Counted from the stretch's first letter, positions 1-5,971 are shown. The stretch is DNA of 10,398 nucleotides from an uncultured Planctomycetaceae bacterium (GCA_945957305.1 CAMFLN010000040.1:1-10398); one strand, 5' to 3'. Numbers and translations: made by a program. Notes: generated by a model not told the origin, from the sequence alone.

Positions 1-321
1 ATCTTTCCCGACAATCCCCTGACGAAGATCACCGGCAACGACCCGTTATTCACGTCGAAGTACGGCGGCTTCAACCTGCCGAAAGTGACCCGCCGCGAGC
101 CGGCGCCGCGCGACGCCGACGGCCGCCCCAAAGCGCTGATTCACGAGGTCGAGCCGGAACTGGAAGTGCTGCGGCTGGGGGAGCGCTACGCGGTGATCTT
201 TTCGCGCTACGACCTGAGCTGCGCGCTGGAGAAGCATGACACGGTGGAGTGCTATGGCTACACCAGCGACGCCGCGTCACGCATCGGTTTGAATGCCTTG
301 CTCTATGCGATCGAGCAGTAA
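1..321 (+). CDS. DUF4159 domain protein, C-terminal fragment
   Basis: The reading frame is open from base 1 to a TAA stop and gives the last 106 residues of a longer protein; the start lies outside the window. The C-terminus matches the end of the DUF4159 domain as I know it from planctomycetes: a basic/proline-rich linker, then 'SRYDLSCAL' (residues 68-76 of the fragment), then 'CYGYTSDAASRIG' (84-96) and a hydrophobic end 'LNALLYAIEQ'. DUF4159 proteins often have a glutamine-amidotransferase-like fold and sit in exported or membrane-linked loci near MoxR/DUF58/vWA genes; none of those genes is visible here. The biochemical role is unknown. An internal GTG at 85 could start a short frame, but the codons before it already read as domain sequence, so I treat it as internal. 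Confidence 0.75.
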   Translation: MFPDNPLTKITGNDPLFTSKYGGFNLPKVTRREPAPRDADGRPKALIHEVEPELEVLRLGERYAVIFSRYDLSCALEKHDTVECYGYTSDAASRIGLNALLYAIEQ

Positions 322-332
322 TCCGCGTCGGC

Positions 333-430
333 GGGTGCCATGGTCCACGCTCGCGTGGCCATGAGGAGCCCGGTTCAAGTCGCACTAGTCAGGCTGGACA
401 TGCTCACGACAAGCGTGAGACATGGCACCC
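333..430. repeat. 98-bp element with 10-bp terminal inverted repeats, copy 1
   Basis: The ends GGGTGCCATG (333-342) and CATGGCACCC (421-430) are perfect inverted repeats. Inside there are two imperfect hairpins. The left one (339-363) pairs CATGGTCCACGC with GCGTGGCCATG across a two-base loop, with one bulge. The right one (399-424) pairs CATGCTCACG with CGTGAGACATG, also with one bulge. A second copy of the same length lies at 1904-2001, about 1.57 kb away, on the far side of the oxidoreductase gene and in the same orientation. The form resembles a MITE or a BIME (paired REP hairpins). It has no coding capacity. I cannot tell a transposase-mobilised MITE from a RAYT-type REP from this window. 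Confidence 0.8.
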
Positions 431-448
431 TCGTTGAACCATACAAGT

Positions 449-477
449 TTGCGACAGGCGCGCCAGGCGGTTAGCAT
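449..477 (+). promoter_or_regulatory. possible sigma70-like promoter for the oxidoreductase
   Basis: TTGCGA (449-454) and TAGCAT (472-477) are separated by 17 bases; each matches the consensus at 4 of 6 positions. The predicted start near 484 would give a leader of about 44 bases before the ATG at 528. It begins shortly after the right end of the 98-bp element. This is a weak match on sequence alone. Confidence 0.3.
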
Positions 478-527
478 ACAGCCGTGTTGTCCCCACCGGT
501 TTTTCTCGCCCGCTCAAGAGTCTCGCC

Positions 528-1832
528 ATGACAAAATCTCCCCTGTCTCGTCGTGCGTTTTTACATCAGGCTGCCCTCGCTGGTACCGGAGTCGCCGTGG
601 CGACGGCGCTGCCGCGGCGGACGTTTGCGGCGCTCCGTTCACCGAACGAGAAACTCAATATCGGTGTGATCGGCGTCGCAGCCCAAGGGGCCTACAACCT
701 GGGGAACGTGGCTACCGAGAACATCGTCGCCCTGTGCGACATCGATCAGCAGCGGCTGGGCGTGGCGGCTGACAAATTCCCACTAGCCAAAAAGTACGCC
801 GACTATCGGCAGATGCTCGATCAGCCGGATCTCGACGCCGTGGTCGTGGCCACGCCCGATCACTCGCATGCGATTCCCACGGTCTGGGCTTTGAAGCGCG
901 GGCTCGATGTCTATTGCGAGAAGCCGCTCGCCCACTCGGTGTATGAAGTGCGGCAGATTCGTGATTGGGCCGCGAAGAAAAAAGCCGTCACGCAGATGGG
1001 AACCCAGATTCACAACACGGGCGACAACTACCGCCGTGTGGTCGAACTGGTACAAGGCGGGGTCCTCGGCAAGGTGCAACGTGTGCACGTGTGGAAGGAC
1101 GGCGACTCGCGCCTGGGTCACGGCAAACGCGTGAAGCAAGGCACGCCACCGCCGTACGTCGACTACGACCTGTGGGTTGGCCCTGCCCCGATGCGGCCTT
1201 TTGATGAGTCGCACTTTCATTTCAATTGGCGCTACTGGTGGGATTTTGGCGGCGGCATCCTGGGTGACTTCGGCTGCCACTTCATGGACCTGCCATTCTG
1301 GGCGCTCAACCTGCGCTATCCCAAGACAATTCAAGCCAAGGGGGAAATCACCTACCAGGCTGACAACGACGTGCCGGACAATATGCAGGTCGATTACGAG
1401 TTCCCGGCGCGCGGCGACGCGCCCCCGGTCCACCTGACGTGGTATCACGGCAAGTGGCGCCCCGAGGGAGCCGAGGCCTACGGCAAAGGGAGCGCGGTGT
1501 TGTTCGAAGGAGAGCGGGGACGCCTGCTGGCCGATTACGGCACGCGCAAGCTGTTCTTGGAACCGGGACTCACGGCCGAAACGCCGCCGGAAACGATTCC
1601 TCCGTCAATCGGCCATCATCAAGAGTGGATCCGCGCCTGCAAAACGCGCGATACCACAACCTGCAACTTCGATTACTCAGGAGCGCTGGCCGAAGCGGTG
1701 CTCTTGGGCAATGTCTCGTACCGCACCGGTGGCAAGAAGCTCGACTGGGACGGCGAGCTGCTGAAGGCCACGAATTGCCCCGAGGCTGACAATTACTTGC
1801 AGCGCGAGTATCGGCCCGGTTGGACGCTGTAA
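528..1832 (+). CDS. Tat-exported Gfo/Idh/MocA family oxidoreductase
   Basis: A 434-residue NAD(P)-dependent oxidoreductase of the Gfo/Idh/MocA family. It probably acts on a sugar or polyol outside the cytoplasm; the exact substrate cannot be read from sequence. The N-terminus has a twin-arginine motif SRRAFL (residues 7-12) and a hydrophobic stretch to about residue 30. The Rossmann fold starts at 'LNIGVIGVAAQG' (43-54). 'ATPDHSH' (108-114) and the family's EKP motif (131-133, within 'CEKPLAH') follow. The C-terminal domain has 'GDFGCHFMD' (246-254), whose histidine 251 is the likely catalytic residue, and the tail 'LDWDGE...NCPEADNYL' is typical of exported planctomycete members. Length is normal. 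The middle glycine of GxGxxG is alanine 51. No strong ribosome binding site precedes the ATG, but the Tat motif sits right after it, which supports this start. The gene stands alone between two copies of a 98-bp repeat. Confidence 0.9.
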   Translation: MTKSPLSRRAFLHQAALAGTGVAVATALPRRTFAALRSPNEKLNIGVIGVAAQGAYNLGNVATENIVALCDIDQQRLGVAADKFPLAKKYADYRQMLDQPDLDAVVVATPDHSHAIPTVWALKRGLDVYCEKPLAHSVYEVRQIRDWAAKKKAVTQMGTQIHNTGDNYRRVVELVQGGVLGKVQRVHVWKDGDSRLGHGKRVKQGTPPPYVDYDLWVGPAPMRPFDESHFHFNWRYWWDFGGGILGDFGCHFMDLPFWALNLRYPKTIQAKGEITYQADNDVPDNMQVDYEFPARGDAPPVHLTWYHGKWRPEGAEAYGKGSAVLFEGERGRLLADYGTRKLFLEPGLTAETPPETIPPSIGHHQEWIRACKTRDTTTCNFDYSGALAEAVLLGNVSYRTGGKKLDWDGELLKATNCPEADNYLQREYRPGWTL

Positions 1833-1834
1833 GA

Positions 1835-1862
1835 AATGATGAATGCAGAATGATGAATGATG
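1835..1862. repeat. short heptamer array AATGATG x4
   Basis: Four 7-base units in perfect register start two bases after the oxidoreductase stop: AATGATG, AATGCAG, AATGATG, AATGATG. A degraded fifth unit (AGCGAGG) may follow. Heptamer arrays of this kind are known as STRR sequences in cyanobacteria; I infer the same class of intergenic repeat here. Two arrays with different 7-mers lie at 3094-3168. Confidence 0.7.
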
Positions 1863-1886
1863 AGCGAGGAGATGTCGTCGCTCGCC

Positions 1887-1900
1887 GGGAGCCATGGTCC
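1887..1900. repeat. loose left-end fragment of the 98-bp element
   Basis: GGGAGCCATGGTCC matches the left end of copy 1 (333-346) at 13 of 14 bases and sits four bases upstream of copy 2. A matching right-end piece, CATGGCAC, occurs at 2097-2104. These look like remains of another copy into which, or beside which, copy 2 inserted. Confidence 0.5.
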
Positions 1901-1903
1901 GCC

Positions 1904-2001
1904 GAGTGCCATGGTCCACGCTCGCGTGGCCATGGGGAGCTTGGTTGAAAGTTGCACTGGTTGGGCCGAGCATGCTCACGGCGAGCGTGCGCATGGCACC
2001 C
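1904..2001. repeat. 98-bp element with terminal inverted repeats, copy 2
   Basis: Same length and layout as the element at 333-430. The ends are GAGTGCCATG and CATGGCACCC, with one mismatch. Hairpins lie at 1910-1934 and 1971-1995, the latter with one mismatched pair. The outer thirds are nearly identical to copy 1; the central third has drifted and contains compensating one-base indels. Greater conservation of the hairpins than of the centre suggests that structure is what is kept. Confidence 0.8.
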
Positions 2002-2029
2002 GGCGGAGCGAAGAATACAAGCTTTGCAT

Positions 2030-2089
2030 TCACAGTGGCTGTGACGGGGCGTACTGTCCGACTTCAATGTGATGGCCGTCGGTGTCCCG
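2030..2089 (-). pseudogene. duplicated 3' end of a VOC-family gene (remnant)
   Basis: Bases 2032-2089 match 2564-2621 at 54 of 58 positions; the latter is the 3' end of the intact VOC gene. Read on the minus strand, the remnant keeps the frame 'RDTDGHHIEVGQYAPSQPL' and ends in TGA (2030-2032), where the intact gene has 'RDPDGHHIEVGQYAPSQPL' and TAA. Homology stops at about 2089, and nothing upstream of it on the minus strand reads as VOC domain. It is therefore a truncated copy, not a gene. It lies next to the 98-bp repeat and its loose right-end piece, which hints at repeat-mediated duplication or insertion; that mechanism is inference. Confidence 0.65.
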
Positions 2090-2151
2090 GCACAAGCATG
2101 GCACTGCGAAGTCACGACGGTGAAGAATAAGGGGCCAAGCAGGGAAGATGC

Positions 2152-2463
2152 ATGAGCGAACAGCCCACCCGCCGCCGCTGGTTTCAGTTTTCACTTGCTG
2201 CGATGTTCGTCTTGATGCTCGTGGTGGCGATCTTCATTTCTTACCACGTCAACTGGATTCGCCAGCGGCATGAGTTTTACCGGGCCTATCTACAGACAAC
2301 GCAATTTAGCCCAAACCCTACGTTGGTGGCAGCGGCGCCCGGAATGCTTGGGCTTTTCGGCGAAGAGGGGATTTACATAATGGACTTGGGCGATCGCGCA
2401 CTCGCCGAGCAGATGCAAGCCAAACGACTATTCCCTGAAGCGATTATTATCGGTTTAGATTGA
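2152..2463 (+). CDS. small single-pass membrane protein (planctomycete 'RWFQF' N-terminus)
   Basis: A 103-residue hypothetical protein. The N-terminus 'RRRWFQFSLAAMFVLMLVVAIFISY' (residues 7-31) is a basic/aromatic lead into one transmembrane helix, followed by 'NWIRQRHEF'. This N-terminal pattern (RRWFQF-SL..LL, helix, then W-x-R-Q-R) recurs at the head of many otherwise unrelated short planctomycete proteins, so it probably serves as a membrane anchor with the C-terminus outside or periplasmic. The remaining 65 residues are soluble and end 'LAEQMQAKRLFPEAIIIGLD'; I recognise no domain there. AGGGA at 2141-2145, six bases before the ATG, supports the start. The gene converges with the minus-strand VOC gene 98 bases away; I see no clear terminator between them. 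The function is unknown. Confidence 0.7.
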   Translation: MSEQPTRRRWFQFSLAAMFVLMLVVAIFISYHVNWIRQRHEFYRAYLQTTQFSPNPTLVAAAPGMLGLFGEEGIYIMDLGDRALAEQMQAKRLFPEAIIIGLD

Positions 2464-2561
2464 GCGCCGAACTGCTCGTTTTGATCTGGTGCATTCCGAC
2501 CTTGGGGCTGGCACGCAAACAGTCGTCATCAATGCTGAGGCGCGGAAGACACTCTCGGCGC

Positions 2562-2960
2562 TTACAGCGGCTGTGACGGGGCGTATTGTCCGACTTCAAT
2601 GTGATGGCCGTCGGGGTCGCGAAAGAAGATTTGCATTCGGCCTGTCTGTGCGACGGTGTTCTCGCGGAATGGAATGCCCAGTTTTTCCAGGCGATTCTTA
2701 ACCTCGGCCAGGTCGTCGACTTCAAAGGCCAGATGCCCATCGCGCGTCTGGATCGGCCCGCTGGGATCGGGAATCGATTCGTTCACGATCAGGTGAATCT
2801 GCAGCCCGTAGTTGAAGAGCCACGCGCCGGGGAAATCGAAGTTGGGCCGCCTGATTTCCTGAAAGCCGAGCACGTCGCGATAAAACGCCTTGCTCTCTTC
2901 CAAGTGCTTGGTGAGGCGGCCGACATGGTTCAGCGAGCGGATGGGAAGTGCGGTGGACAT
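2562..2960 (-). CDS. VOC family protein (glyoxalase/dioxygenase fold)
   Basis: A 132-residue single-domain vicinal-oxygen-chelate protein, the usual size for one pair of beta-alpha-beta-beta-beta modules. The first module opens with 'SLNHVGRLTKHLEESKAFYRDVLGF' split around His12; the second includes 'GHLAFEVDDL' (His76) and ends with 'FFRDPDGHHIEVGQY' (Glu122). His12, His76 and Glu122, with a fourth ligand around Gln54/His56, are the likely metal ligands, similar in spacing to glyoxalase I. The substrate cannot be assigned: glyoxalase, ring-cleavage and fosfomycin-type members share this pattern. The frame is open further upstream, but ATG 2960 is preferred because GAGG (2970-2967) lies six bases before it and the family domain begins right after it. 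A duplicated fragment of its 3' end lies at 2030-2089. Confidence 0.85.
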   Translation of the reverse strand: MSTALPIRSLNHVGRLTKHLEESKAFYRDVLGFQEIRRPNFDFPGAWLFNYGLQIHLIVNESIPDPSGPIQTRDGHLAFEVDDLAEVKNRLEKLGIPFRENTVAQTGRMQIFFRDPDGHHIEVGQYAPSQPL

Positions 2961-3020
2961 CTTCAACCTCGGTGAGTGCGACAAGCAGCGCGTGACAAGC
3001 AGTTCACGACCGCGACTGGC

Positions 3021-3068
3021 AATATAGTCCCCCACACAGCACGGGGCGAGCGCCAGCACGACGTGCTG
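3021..3068 (-). promoter_or_regulatory. possible promoter and operator palindrome upstream of the VOC gene
   Basis: On the minus strand TATATT (3026-3021) matches the -10 consensus at 5 of 6 and would give a leader of about 55 bases before ATG 2960. No good -35 is seen; the hexamer at 17-base spacing is poor. Just upstream is a perfect palindrome, CAGCACG-A-CGTGCTG (3054-3068), at about -40 to -54 from the predicted start, a position that suits a regulator. Assignment rests only on position and symmetry. Confidence 0.3.
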
Positions 3069-3093
3069 CCATACTCGCGCAAGCGCAACTCCG

Positions 3094-3168
3094 GTCTACC
3101 TTCCGACTACCGTCTACCGGCTACTTCTTATTACTGCCCTCTGCCTGTTGCCCTCTGCCCACTGCTCC
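3094..3168. repeat. two adjacent heptamer arrays (GTCTACC-type and CTGCCCT-type)
   Basis: The first array has GTCTACC (3094), a four-base insert, then GACTACC (3105), GTCTACC (3112) and GGCTACT (3119). After eight bases the second array runs CTGCCCT, CTGCCTG, TTGCCCT, CTGCCCA, CTGCTCC in unbroken 7-base register (3134-3168). Both belong to the same kind of short heptamer array as at 1835-1862 but with different sequences. They fill part of the 306-base gap between the VOC gene and the Cys-rich gene. Apart from these arrays and the palindrome at 3054-3068, I see nothing in that gap. Confidence 0.65.
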
Positions 3169-3266
3169 AGCGGCTGTGCCGATTTTCTCGACTGTATCGA
3201 TCATTCCGTCGATAAGACCCCAAGGCGACAAGTGGATACTCGAATTCTTGAGGGGGGATTCGTGAA

Positions 3267-4028
3267 ATGAAGCGCTTTTTGCTAGGCATTGGCCTGGCTT
3301 GCCTGTCATTGGGCACATCGGGCTGCTGTTGCTGGGAAGGGAGCGGCTGGTCGCCGTGTGCCTGGCCTGGCTGCGGCTGGAGCAACACTACCGGTGGCTG
3401 CGGCAGTTCGTGCGGCGGGTGCGATACCTGCGGCGGCTGGGGCGGCTGGAATGGCTGGGGCTGCGGAAAGAAAGGCGGTTGCGGCGAAACCTACTGGGGC
3501 GATTGGTGCACCGGCGATCCGCACTGCTCGACCTGCGATGGCTGCGGCAACTGGGTTGGTCCGCCGTCGCCGGGCGGCAACGGTCTGCCACCTGAATCGT
3601 ATTCGCGCGCTCATCCGTACGGCAACCAGGTCGTGCGTTCGAGCAAGCCGGTCCGTATGTCGCCGTCGGCGTCGCCGGAAACCATGATGGCGCGTCGTGC
3701 GCCGCCGTCGGACTACAAGCCGCAACTGACGCATCGCCCCGGCATGCGACAGTACTATTCCAAGCGTCCGCAAGGGCCGCAGTTCAGCCCGCAGGGGCAA
3801 CAATATGCTCAGCGCGGACCGAGACAGGAATACGAAGGGGCGATCGAATACCTCGGCACGACCGACCGTCTGGTGAAGCCGGCCACGTTGCCGGGCAGCA
3901 GCTCGTCGAGCTCGTCCATGGCTCGCCGTGGCGAACCGACTCTGGCCGAGCCCCAGGAGGAATTCGTCGCCGAGCGTCCGCAGCCACAAGTGCGTCGCAC
4001 TTCGTCGCAGCGGAGCTACACGCGGTAG
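3267..4028 (+). CDS. exported Cys/Gly/Trp-rich protein, possible lipoprotein
   Basis: A 253-residue protein I cannot assign to a named family. Residues 1-19 are a signal peptide (MKRFLLGIGL...LGTSG) ending at Cys20-Cys22; 'TSGC' is a weak lipobox, so it may be lipid-anchored at Cys20. Residues 20-96 hold 15 cysteines and 10 tryptophans in a glycine background, with two CxxCxxC motifs: CGGCDTC (49-55) and CSTCDGC (87-93). Residues 100-253 are Pro/Ser/Arg/Gln-rich, probably disordered, with a run of seven serines (211-217) and a basic end. This fits a cell-wall or surface protein cross-linked by disulfides, or a metal binder; planctomycete walls are known to contain cystine-rich protein. The ribosome binding site AGGGGGGA (3251-3258) supports the ATG. 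A long reverse-strand frame over the same bases is a GC-skew shadow. It stands alone and is followed by a strong terminator hairpin. Confidence 0.75.
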   Translation: MKRFLLGIGLACLSLGTSGCCCWEGSGWSPCAWPGCGWSNTTGGCGSSCGGCDTCGGWGGWNGWGCGKKGGCGETYWGDWCTGDPHCSTCDGCGNWVGPPSPGGNGLPPESYSRAHPYGNQVVRSSKPVRMSPSASPETMMARRAPPSDYKPQLTHRPGMRQYYSKRPQGPQFSPQGQQYAQRGPRQEYEGAIEYLGTTDRLVKPATLPGSSSSSSSMARRGEPTLAEPQEEFVAERPQPQVRRTSSQRSYTR

Positions 4029-4098
4029 CGAATTCGGTGGTAGCAAATTGCGTCCGACCGGCCGTCGGCCGCGACGACGAGAGTGAATTGGGTGCCTG

Positions 4099-4160
4099 AA
4101 TCGCCGGGTAAGGATATAGCGCTCTAAGCGGCGCTACGCTCCTTGCCCGGCGATTTTGCT
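4099..4160 (+). terminator. long hairpin terminator after the Cys-rich gene
   Basis: AATCGCCGGGTAAGGA (4099-4114) pairs with TCCTTGCCCGGCGATT (4140-4155) over 16 positions with a single G-T wobble. Within it TAGCGC (4117-4122) pairs with GCGCTA (4131-4136). The right arm runs straight into TTTTGCTTT. This is a good intrinsic terminator for the Cys-rich gene, 70 bases after its stop, and it separates that gene from the thiamine-diphosphate enzyme. Confidence 0.7.
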
Positions 4161-4183
4161 TTGGCTGGGGGCTGGCGTACACT
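4156..4183 (+). promoter_or_regulatory. weak promoter candidate for the thiamine-diphosphate enzyme
   Basis: TTGCTT (4156-4161) and TACACT (4178-4183) are spaced by 16 bases and match consensus at 3 and 4 of 6 positions. They lie directly after the terminator hairpin and about 50 bases before the ATG at 4234, where a promoter is expected. The match is weak. Confidence 0.2.
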
Positions 4184-4233
4184 GAGCCGGAAATCGCCCT
4201 GCCCCCGCGACCCTGAGCCGAGTTGTTTGCACC

Positions 4234-5928
4234 ATGGCTATCAGCGGAATTCAAGCGTTTCTCGACATGCTCGCCGATCTGGGCGTGCGCTATCTGTTCG
4301 GTAATCCTGGCACGACCGAGTTGCCGCTGTCGGATGCGATGGTCGACGACCGCCGCATTCAATACATCCTCGGTTTGCAGGAGGTGCCGGTGGTGGCCAT
4401 GGCCGACGGTTACGCGCAAGCTTCACGCTCGCTGGGCGTCGTCAATCTGCATATCAGCTGTGGACTCGGGAACGCGATGGGCATGCTGTACAACGCCTAT
4501 CGCGAAGGGACACCGCTGTTGGTCACCGCCGGGCAGCAAGATCGGCGGTTGATGTTCGAGGAACCGATTCTGTGGTCTGACATGGTGCGCGTGGTGCAGC
4601 CGTGGATGAAATGGTCGGCCGAAGTGCAGCGCGTGCAGGACCTGCCGACGGCCATCCGCCGCGCAGCGCAGGCGGCCCTGACGCCCCCGACCGGCCCGGT
4701 GTTTCTATCGATCCCGATGGATGTGCAAAGCGAAATTGCTGAGCTGGACACCACGCGCGCCAAGCCGCTCGACGTTCGTGTGCGTCCGCCGGTCGAAGCG
4801 CTGCGCCGCGCGGCCGATGTGCTCGGCAGCGCCAAGAACCCTGCCATTCTCGTCGGCAGCCGCACGACCGAGGCCGACGCTGTCGCGGAACTCGTGGCCG
4901 TGGCCGAACATCTCGGCGCGCCAGTCATGTCTGAGTCGGGCACCACGCATGGCCGGCTCGGCTTTCCGGCCGATCATCCGCTTTACGCGCCGGGCTTGCC
5001 GATCTGGTCGCCGGAAGTGCGCACACGGCTCGCCGATCACGATGTGATCCTCGTTTCGGGCATGGATCTGCTGCGGCTGTACGTCTATTTCGAGCCTTCG
5101 CGGGCCATCCCCGAGCACGTGCGCATCGTGCATATCGACCAGGACCCGTGGCAGATCGGCAAGAACTACCCGGTCGAGGTGGGGCTCATCGGCGACTTGA
5201 AAGTCGGCCTAGCCGAGTTGGGTGATTTATTGCACAGCGGCATGAATGAGAACCAGGTAAGTCAGGCCAAGAAACGCGCCGCGGCCATCACCGAGACGCA
5301 CGCCAAGGCGCGGGCTGCGCTGGTGGAGGAGGCCAAGACTCAACGTTCGACCAGGCCGCTGACCCCGCTCACGCTTATGTCGAGCGTGGCCAATGTGCTT
5401 CCTGCCAATGCGGCTGTCGTCGAAGAGGCGGTCACGACGACGGGCACTTACCTCGAGCGCCTGGCCGCTTTGAAGAATACGAGCGGCTATTTCGGGCATC
5501 GTGGTTGGGCCCTGGGATGGGGGCTGGGGTGCGCGCTGGGGGTGCAACTGGCCTGGCCCGAGCGACCGGTCGTGGCGCTCTTGGGCGAGGGGGCGTCGAT
5601 GTACGGGATTCAAGGCCTGTGGTCGGCCGCGCGGTATCGCCTGCCCGTGAAGTTTGTGATTTGCAACAACGCGCAGTACCAGATCTTGAAAGTCGGCGCT
5701 CAGCAGATCGGTTTTCCGGCGGCGCGCAGTGGCCGCTTCGTGGGTATGGACATTGCCGAACCGGAGATCGATTTTGTCGGCTTGGCGCGATCGTTGGGGG
5801 TCGAGGCGGTGCGCATCACGGACCCGGACGAACTCGAGACGCGGCTGAAAGAATCGTTCGCTTCGGATCGCCCACAACTGTTCGACGTGCCGGTCCAGCG
5901 TCCCAGTCCGCCGCGCTTGAACTATTGA
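4234..5928 (+). CDS. thiamine-diphosphate-dependent enzyme, benzoylformate decarboxylase-like
   Basis: A 564-residue protein with the three domains of the pyruvate decarboxylase/acetolactate synthase superfamily, colinear with benzoylformate decarboxylase (BFDC, about 528 residues) as I recall its sequence. The N-terminal domain has 'FGNPGTTELPL' (22-32), cofactor-activating Glu50 in 'LQEVPVVAMADGYAQAS', and 'NLHISCGLGNAMG' (71-83) with His73 in the place of BFDC His70. The C-terminal domain carries the Mg-TPP motif 'GEGASMYGIQGLWSAA' (451-466) closing at Asn478-Asn479. BFDC Ser26 is Thr27 here and BFDC His281 appears to be tyrosine ('LRLYVYFEP'), so the substrate is likely another 2-keto acid. 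It should be a soluble cytoplasmic tetramer that decarboxylates or ligates 2-keto acids. The start has no clear ribosome binding site, but 'GIQAFLDMLADLGV' is the expected first helix. No pathway partner is adjacent. Confidence 0.85.
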   Translation: MAISGIQAFLDMLADLGVRYLFGNPGTTELPLSDAMVDDRRIQYILGLQEVPVVAMADGYAQASRSLGVVNLHISCGLGNAMGMLYNAYREGTPLLVTAGQQDRRLMFEEPILWSDMVRVVQPWMKWSAEVQRVQDLPTAIRRAAQAALTPPTGPVFLSIPMDVQSEIAELDTTRAKPLDVRVRPPVEALRRAADVLGSAKNPAILVGSRTTEADAVAELVAVAEHLGAPVMSESGTTHGRLGFPADHPLYAPGLPIWSPEVRTRLADHDVILVSGMDLLRLYVYFEPSRAIPEHVRIVHIDQDPWQIGKNYPVEVGLIGDLKVGLAELGDLLHSGMNENQVSQAKKRAAAITETHAKARAALVEEAKTQRSTRPLTPLTLMSSVANVLPANAAVVEEAVTTTGTYLERLAALKNTSGYFGHRGWALGWGLGCALGVQLAWPERPVVALLGEGASMYGIQGLWSAARYRLPVKFVICNNAQYQILKVGAQQIGFPAARSGRFVGMDIAEPEIDFVGLARSLGVEAVRITDPDELETRLKESFASDRPQLFDVPVQRPSPPRLNY

Positions 5929-5971
5929 CGTCGCGCGTCGCGGGGGACTTTGATTGCGCGCGAGTCAGTGC

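Noticed and set aside
783..1448. Minus-strand frame of 221 residues inside the oxidoreductase gene
   Set aside because: It is fully inside a well-supported gene and shows no recognisable domain.
333..2001. Repeat pair as a CRISPR array or composite transposon
   Set aside because: There are only two copies spaced by a whole housekeeping-type gene, with no cas genes, no transposase and no regular spacers.
3306..4046. Long minus-strand open frame (246 residues) over the Cys-rich gene
   Set aside because: It is Arg/Ala-rich, low in complexity, has no ribosome binding site or domain, and mirrors a GC-rich gene with a clear signal peptide and strong ribosome binding site on the other strand.
5927..5939. 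Small palindrome GACG-TCGCG-CGTC after the thiamine-diphosphate gene as a terminator
   Set aside because: The stem is only four bases and no T-tract follows.
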